Positions 24,681 through 28,910 of a stretch of 28,910 nucleotides of DNA are shown here, one piece after another. The stretch comes from Deferribacterales bacterium UBA4806. Its GTDB lineage: Bacteria; Chrysiogenota; Deferribacteres; Deferribacterales; UBA228. The notes under the pieces are model-generated. The model was not told the DNA's origin, ran no database searches, and was given only the letters and a program-made list of their open reading frames with translations. The stretch covers positions 1 through 28,910 of the forward strand of contig DHGE01000170.1 of NCBI GenBank assembly GCA_002402635.1, read 5' to 3'. Within the stretch, counting starts at the first letter, position 1. Each line of letters starts with the position of its first letter. A program made the translations under genes and the position numbers.

Positions 24681-24708
24681 ATTATAATTTTATATTTTTT
24701 ATTATCAA
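24681..24708 (-). promoter_or_regulatory. Putative promoter of the beta-lactamase-family gene
   Basis: On the minus strand, TTGATA (24708-24703, five of six) and a perfect TATAAT (24686-24681) are 16 bases apart, leaving a leader of roughly 35 bases. Confidence 0.5.
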
Positions 24709-24808
24709 TATTAATTTAAAATCCTCACTAAATCTTAATATATAAAATCACTAAAATGATAAATTTTACTTTTAATGTGTGTGAAAATTCGTAATATTAA
24801 TTAATATC

Positions 24809-24836
24809 TTGACATTGAAGAGTACCTTTGTATCCT
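24809..24836 (+). promoter_or_regulatory. Putative promoter of the export operon
   Basis: A perfect TTGACA (24809-24814) and TATCCT (24831-24836) are 16 bases apart. Transcription would begin near 24843, only about 12 bases before the ATG at 24855, leaving no room for a Shine-Dalgarno site. It also rules out the in-frame TTG at 24828 as start if the promoter is real. Confidence 0.5.
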
Positions 24837-24854
24837 TTATACATTAATCGTTAT

Positions 24855-26093
24855 ATGTTAAAAAGAATAATAATTTGTAGCTTACTCTATATATTTTTTT
24901 TTCTATCAGAAGTGAATGCTTTATCATTAGATGAGGTGATTAAAAAAGCACTTTTGAATTATCCTGGATATAAAATTAAAAAATATGATGTTGAATTGGG
25001 TAAAATTAATTTAAAGCTATCATATTCAAATTTTTATCCTCAATTAAGTTCAAATGTATCAGGAAATGAAAATTATGATGATTTAAAGGGAACGAATGGT
25101 AGTATAACAGCAGATTTAAATTATAATTTATTCTCGGGATTTAGTGATATTATTGATGTAATTATAAATAGATTAAATTTGCATTTAACTAATTTCGTCT
25201 ATGACGATTACAGAAGGTACATTAAAATGAATGTAAGTAACATTTATTTCGATATATTAAAAACATCTGAGATATTAAAATCATATAAAAACATTGTAGA
25301 AAGCAGTAAGGTAGCATTAGATATTGCAAGATCTCGATATCAAATAGGAAGAATTAGGCAAGTAGAATATTTGCAGGCGGAAGTTGATTTTAATAGATCA
25401 AAGTATGAATATGAGTCAAACTTGCAGGCATTGAGAAATCTTTTTATAAATCTTTCAACATTTACTGGAGAAGTTTATGACACCACTACAGAATTAGATA
25501 CTTATTTTGAAGAGATAAAAGTTTATGACATAGGTTTTTATATTAAAAAGGGAACTCATAATAATATAAACGTAGTAACATCTCAGTATAATGCAAAAAT
25601 AGCTTCTAAAGAAATAAAAAAAGCCCATAGCGAGTTTTATCCAAAAATAGATATTTTTGCACAAAAAGGTAGATTTTATAATGAATATAATGCTCCTGAG
25701 TATTATACGGGGTCTCAAGTGGGCGCTAGGGCAACCTTTGATTTGTTTACTGGATTTAGAAGATACTATAACGTAATAGGTAATAAAACTGAATATTATC
25801 AATCTTTAATGAAGGAAAAAGAGGCTTTGAATAATATGGAAGAACAAATTAGAACTTTATACAATAATATAATATCCTACAATGCACAGTTTATATACCT
25901 TTCAAGTTTGTTGGAGCATACAAAAACTAATTATCAATTAACCTTAGAATCATTTGCACTTGGTAAAAGTAATATTCTAGAGCTTTTAGACACCAGAGAT
26001 AGGTATGAACAATCTTTTATGGACTATTATAATGCACGGTATAAGATTGTAAATGATTACAATGAATTAAAATATATATCTGGAATAGATTAA
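24855..26093 (+). CDS. tolC: TolC-family outer membrane efflux protein
   Basis: A 412-residue outer-membrane channel protein. From ATG 24855 it starts with a signal peptide (MLKRIIICSLLYIFFFLSEVNA), then LSLDEVIKKALLNYPGYKIK, the usual start of the mature domain in this family. Two similar halves are visible: FYPQLSSNVSG with LNYNLFSGFSDII in the first, and FYPKIDIFAQKG with ATFDLFTGFRRYYN in the second. Each is followed by long helices, and GRIRQVEYLQAEVDF and GKSNILELLDTRDRYEQ are helix-turn marks of the repeat. It joins the next gene in a TAATG overlap and should form the exit duct of the export machine. Confidence 0.93.
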   Translation: MLKRIIICSLLYIFFFLSEVNALSLDEVIKKALLNYPGYKIKKYDVELGKINLKLSYSNFYPQLSSNVSGNENYDDLKGTNGSITADLNYNLFSGFSDIIDVIINRLNLHLTNFVYDDYRRYIKMNVSNIYFDILKTSEILKSYKNIVESSKVALDIARSRYQIGRIRQVEYLQAEVDFNRSKYEYESNLQALRNLFINLSTFTGEVYDTTTELDTYFEEIKVYDIGFYIKKGTHNNINVVTSQYNAKIASKEIKKAHSEFYPKIDIFAQKGRFYNEYNAPEYYTGSQVGARATFDLFTGFRRYYNVIGNKTEYYQSLMKEKEALNNMEEQIRTLYNNIISYNAQFIYLSSLLEHTKTNYQLTLESFALGKSNILELLDTRDRYEQSFMDYYNARYKIVNDYNELKYISGID

Positions 26094-27325
26094 TGAAAAA
26101 ATATTTTATAATATCAGGTATTATCATAGCTACTTTTATATTCCTTATATTCATAATATTTAGAGGGGATAGTGATAAAAGTACTGTTAAGATCATTACA
26201 AAAGACTTTGTTAAAATAGGTGAATTGAAATCAGTTCTTATGGAACAAGGGGTAATAAAACCACAAGTAGGAGCGCAAATAGAAATAGGAACGAGAGCCA
26301 CAGGTGAAATTATCGATATGAATGTAAAGGTTGGTGATATTGTAAAAAAAGGACAATTGATTGCAAGACTTGACAGTAGAGATATTGAGAAAGAAATTAG
26401 TCAGGCAAGAGAACAAATAAATATTTTAAATAAAGAATTGCAATTAGAAAATGAAACATACCCTTACCAAAGGAAAATATATTTTGAGAGAATTAGAGAT
26501 TCTGAGTCTCGCATGCAAACAGCTACAGGAAAATACGAGAGAGAAATTTATTTATATAGAAGGGGATTTTCAGCAAAAGAAGAGTTAGATACTATTAAAA
26601 CAGATTATGATAGTGCAAAAGCAGCATTAAATCAGGCCAAGTTAGAACTTAACAGATATGATAGAGAACATAACTTGACTGTAGAAAGAATAGAACTTGA
26701 AATAAAAAAACAAAGCGCATATTTAGAGGAATTGATGGTTAGACTCAGCTTTACAAATATATATTCTCCTATTGATGGAGTAGTTACACAAGTTGCAGCT
26801 GAAGCTGGTGAGACTCTCGTTAGTGGTTTACAGGTTGGTAATTTAATTACTGTATTGAATCCAAGATTATTAGAATTATGGATTTATGTAGATGAAACAG
26901 ATATAAGTAAAGTCAGTATTGGTCAACAAGTAGAATATACCGTCGATACTTATCCTGATAAAACATTTACTGGTAAAGTAGACAGAATCAATATAAGTCC
27001 AGATATTTTTGAAAATATTGTTTACTATAGAGCTATAGTAAACATTGATAATAAGACTGCAGAGCTTTTGAAACCTGAGATGACAACCCAATGTAAAATA
27101 ATTATTGCTAGTAAATCTGGTAAGTTAGTCATACCTAATGAAGCTTTAAAATGGAAAGATGATCATTATATAGTTTATAAAATAATTGATGAAAGTAAGG
27201 GAATAACAGAAGAGGTTCCTATTAAAATAGGAGAACGAGGAGACTCTACAACTGAAGTTTTAAATGGTTTGACTGAAGGCGATAAAATTGCTGTTGAAGT
27301 GAAATTAAATGAAGAAAGTGCTTAA
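26093..27325 (+). CDS. HlyD/MacA-family periplasmic adaptor subunit
   Basis: A 410-residue membrane-fusion protein. It has one N-terminal membrane anchor (about 4-24). A lipoyl half-domain follows (GTRATGEIIDMNVKVGDIVK near 64-83, KGQLIARLDSRDIE). A long alpha-hairpin comes next (about 100-215, with YLYRRGFSAKEELD). The second lipoyl half is FTNIYSPIDGVVTQVAAEAG, followed by a beta-barrel domain and the membrane-proximal end. This layout matches MacA, which links an ABC exporter in the inner membrane to TolC. The cargo cannot be deduced. Confidence 0.93.
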   Translation: MKKYFIISGIIIATFIFLIFIIFRGDSDKSTVKIITKDFVKIGELKSVLMEQGVIKPQVGAQIEIGTRATGEIIDMNVKVGDIVKKGQLIARLDSRDIEKEISQAREQINILNKELQLENETYPYQRKIYFERIRDSESRMQTATGKYEREIYLYRRGFSAKEELDTIKTDYDSAKAALNQAKLELNRYDREHNLTVERIELEIKKQSAYLEELMVRLSFTNIYSPIDGVVTQVAAEAGETLVSGLQVGNLITVLNPRLLELWIYVDETDISKVSIGQQVEYTVDTYPDKTFTGKVDRINISPDIFENIVYYRAIVNIDNKTAELLKPEMTTQCKIIIASKSGKLVIPNEALKWKDDHYIVYKIIDESKGITEEVPIKIGERGDSTTEVLNGLTEGDKIAVEVKLNEESA

Positions 27326-27328
27326 GTA

Positions 27329-27994
27329 ATGATAGAACTTATTAATTTAGAAAAGGATTATTTTATTAAAGGTGAGGCCGTTAAAGTTTTAAAGGGAATT
27401 AATTTTAGAATAAATAAAGGGGATTTTATTGCAATTATGGGCCCATCTGGCTCAGGTAAAACAACCTTAATGAACATAATAGGATTATTGGATACTGTTA
27501 CTAAGGGTATATATTTGTTAGATGGTTTAGACATCTCAACCTTAAATGATAATGAAATGTCAGAATTAAGAAATAAAAAGATGGGATTTATTTTTCAATC
27601 CTTTTATCTCATTCAATACTTAAATATTTTAGAAAATGTCATGTTGCCAGTTTATTATTCTGAAAATAACCCATCAAAATATGTTAAAAGGGCACACAAC
27701 TTACTAGAAGAATTTGGTTTGTTAATAAAATTAAAGAACAAGCCAAATCAACTTTCTGGGGGCCAACAACAACGAGTGGCTATAGCAAGGGCGCTCATAA
27801 ATGACCCAGAAATAATATTAGCTGATGAACCTACAGGTCAGCTTGATAGCGAAACTTCAAAAAATATTTTAGATTATATATGTAGATTAAATGAGAAAGG
27901 GAAAACAATAATAATGGTTACTCATGATAATTTTGTTGCAAAGCATGCTAAATCAATAATTGAGATTATTGATGGGATGATTATTGATAAATAA
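27329..27994 (+). CDS. MacB/LolD-type ABC transporter ATP-binding protein
   Basis: A 221-residue ATPase of the MacB/LolD/FtsE class. The Walker A motif is GPSGSGKTT (38-46), the Q-loop GFIFQSFYLI, the signature LSGGQQQRVAIARAL, Walker B EIILADEPTGQLDS and the switch His in VTHD. The length covers only the nucleotide-binding domain. Full MacB has a fused four-helix FtsX-like membrane domain, and split systems have it as the next gene. Here neither is present: a tRNA gene follows after 57 bases. It starts 3 bases after the adaptor gene. Confidence 0.93.
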   Translation: MIELINLEKDYFIKGEAVKVLKGINFRINKGDFIAIMGPSGSGKTTLMNIIGLLDTVTKGIYLLDGLDISTLNDNEMSELRNKKMGFIFQSFYLIQYLNILENVMLPVYYSENNPSKYVKRAHNLLEEFGLLIKLKNKPNQLSGGQQQRVAIARALINDPEIILADEPTGQLDSETSKNILDYICRLNEKGKTIIMVTHDNFVAKHAKSIIEIIDGMIIDK

Positions 27995-28011
27995 AAATCG
28001 ATAATTATTTA

Positions 28012-28040
28012 TTGAAAAATGTAAGAAATTTCGGTATATA
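28012..28040 (+). promoter_or_regulatory. Putative promoter of tRNA-Ala
   Basis: TTGAAA (28012-28017) and TATATA (28035-28040) are exactly 17 bases apart. Transcription would start near 28047, a few bases ahead of the tRNA. Confidence 0.6.
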
Positions 28041-28051
28041 ACATATTTTCT

Positions 28052-28124
28052 GGGGCGGTAGCTCAGCTGGGAGAGTACGTGAATGGCATTCACGGGGTCA
28101 GGGGTTCGATCCCCCTTCGCTCCA
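28052..28124 (+). tRNA. tRNA-Ala (anticodon GGC)
   Basis: The 73-base sequence folds into a full cloverleaf. The acceptor stem pairs GGGGCGG with TCGCTCC, and the discriminator is A73. The D arm is GCTC/GAGT. The anticodon stem CGTGA/TCACG encloses ATGGCAT, so the anticodon is GGC (28085-28087). The T arm AGGGG/CCCCT carries the loop TTCGATC. The G3-U70 wobble pair, the main alanine identity element, is present. The 3' CCA is not encoded. It reads GCC and GCU codons. Confidence 0.96.
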
Positions 28125-28132
28125 TTTAAATA

Positions 28133-28231
28133 TTACTTTAAGCTACTAAGTTCTTTGTATATACAGAATATCATAAATATAAAAATTGCTGCCCAGCTAC
28201 CTAACATAAAAATATAACCCCATATACTCAT
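28133..28231 (-). CDS. Tiny one-helix membrane protein, NSS transporter small subunit (MetS-like)
   Basis: A 32-residue open frame from ATG 28231 to the stop at 28133. It has a short N-terminus (MSIWGY), one hydrophobic helix (about 7-24; IFMLGSWAAIFIFMIFCI) and a charged tail ending in KELSSLK. The ATG overlaps the stop of the transporter gene (TAATG), and AGGGAG (28244-28239) sits 7 bases ahead of it, so translation is well supported. Genes of this size and layout commonly follow NSS-type transporters; MetS of the Corynebacterium MetPS methionine/alanine system is the known example. The assignment rests on position, size and helix pattern, not on a strong sequence match. Confidence 0.7.
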   Translation of the reverse strand: MSIWGYIFMLGSWAAIFIFMIFCIYKELSSLK

Positions 28232-28910
28232 TAGGATTCTCCCTTATTATTAGTTGATATTTTTATTAAATATAACAAATATATAATATAAATTAGTATA
28301 ATTGATCTAGAAAACCATAAATATTTATTTTCTGTTAAGATTATTTTAAAACCATCAGTTGTAATCCACAATATGAGTAAGGATAACAATATAAAAGGCA
28401 CTACATATTTTATCACATAAAATATTAACATATTCAATCTTATTAGATTGCTTGACATTAATATTTTCATATTGCTATTTGCATTCCCACTCCATGCAAA
28501 TACATATAATTCTAGAAGACTAACAACAATTATTAATATTGAACCAACCCAAAAATCTATATCATCAAATACACCTTTGGAGTATAGGAATATTACTGGC
28601 AAAGACATAATTATAATATTTAATAAAGTGTAAAAAGAAGCTTTCTTTGTACTTAAGTAGAAGTTGCTTTGAAGAAAATCCATGAATGAAAGACACATTG
28701 GTATAATAGTTGTAAAACCTGCAATAAAAAGAAGTAAAAACCATATGACAGCAAAGGAATTGCCAAAATGAATTTGTTCAATAACCATTGGCATAGCCGA
28801 AAAAGCTAAATTATAACCCTGTAAATAGACACTAGAAATTTCACCAGTTAATGCTATGACAACAGGAATTGCAATTGAACCACCTATAATTACTTCAAAA
28901 AACTCATTTA
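28231..28910 (-). CDS. Sodium:neurotransmitter symporter (NSS/SNF) family transporter, C-terminal part
   Basis: The frame is open to the right edge, so about 226 C-terminal residues are visible and the start lies outside the window. The visible part begins NEFFEVIIGGSIAIPVVIAL, typical of the middle of bacterial NSS transporters, and continues with NLAFSAMPMVIEQI and FLLLFIAGFTTIIPMCLSFM, then several hydrophobic segments and a short charged tail (KISTNNKGES). NSS proteins import amino acids with sodium; the substrate is unknown. The ATG at 28794 is internal. The stop overlaps the start of the small-subunit gene. Confidence 0.9.
   Translation of the reverse strand, partial: NEFFEVIIGGSIAIPVVIALTGEISSVYLQGYNLAFSAMPMVIEQIHFGNSFAVIWFLLLFIAGFTTIIPMCLSFMDFLQSNFYLSTKKASFYTLLNIIIMSLPVIFLYSKGVFDDIDFWVGSILIIVVSLLELYVFAWSGNANSNMKILMSSNLIRLNMLIFYVIKYVVPFILLSLLILWITTDGFKIILTENKYLWFSRSIILIYIIYLLYLIKISTNNKGES

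Noticed and set aside
27987..28012. Inverted repeat ATAAATAA/TTATTTAT after the ABC ATPase gene
   Set aside because: Only A-T pairs and no T-run behind it; it overlaps the -35 of the tRNA promoter, so likely chance.
28052..28140. Integration site of a mobile element at the tRNA
   Set aside because: No integrase and no repeat of the tRNA 3' end is visible in the window; the flanking gene is an ordinary transporter subunit.

Overview
This is an AT-rich, gene-dense stretch of a Gram-negative bacterial chromosome. A TolC-type outer-membrane channel, a periplasmic adaptor and a lipoprotein with a lipobox indicate two membranes. The low GC, short form of S-adenosylhomocysteinase, non-discriminating-type aspartyl-tRNA synthetase and many overlapping starts and stops would fit a deep-branching group such as the Deferribacterota, but that placement is a guess from gene content. 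I see no phage, insertion sequence, CRISPR or plasmid genes.

Layout. (1) 1-10818, + strand: one long run of mostly touching or overlapping housekeeping genes. In order they are the end of pnp, dut, tsaB, a YdcH/DUF465 small protein, metK, ahcY, an atypical flavoprotein of the lipoamide dehydrogenase fold, a PlsC acyltransferase, folK, a cytidylate-kinase-like gene, hisS and aspS. MetK makes S-adenosylmethionine and AhcY clears the S-adenosylhomocysteine produced by methyltransferases. (2) 10826-11850: a stand-alone LysM lipoprotein with its own promoter and a strong terminator. (3) 11902-13419: a broken GAF-domain gene (one frameshift, one nonsense codon) followed by a divergent subtilisin-like peptidase. 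(4) 13496-14830: an AGCS-type sodium:amino-acid symporter. (5) 19995-14849, - strand: a six-gene nucleoside-scavenging operon in transcription order DUF6485 protein, deoC, deoB, pyrimidine-nucleoside phosphorylase, nupC-type transporter, cdd. Together these take up nucleosides, deaminate cytidine, release the base and turn (deoxy)ribose phosphate into central metabolites. (6) 20114-23506, +: an alpha/beta hydrolase, then znuA-znuC-znuB for zinc or manganese uptake. (7) 24639-23512, -: a secreted serine hydrolase of the beta-lactamase/esterase family. (8) 24855-27994, +: TolC-like channel, HlyD/MacA-like adaptor and MacB/LolD-like ATPase, with no permease gene next to them. (9) 28052-28124: tRNA-Ala(GGC) with a good promoter. 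(10) 28910-28133, -: the C-terminal part of a sodium:neurotransmitter-symporter-type transporter, coupled to a 32-residue one-helix protein that looks like its small subunit.

I found no clearly new multi-gene system. The most noteworthy points are the tiny transporter subunit, the Lpd-fold flavoprotein that has lost both redox cysteines but kept the His-Glu pair, the decayed GAF gene beside a divergent subtilase, the export locus without a permease, and the Cys-rich DUF6485 protein leading the deoxynucleoside operon.
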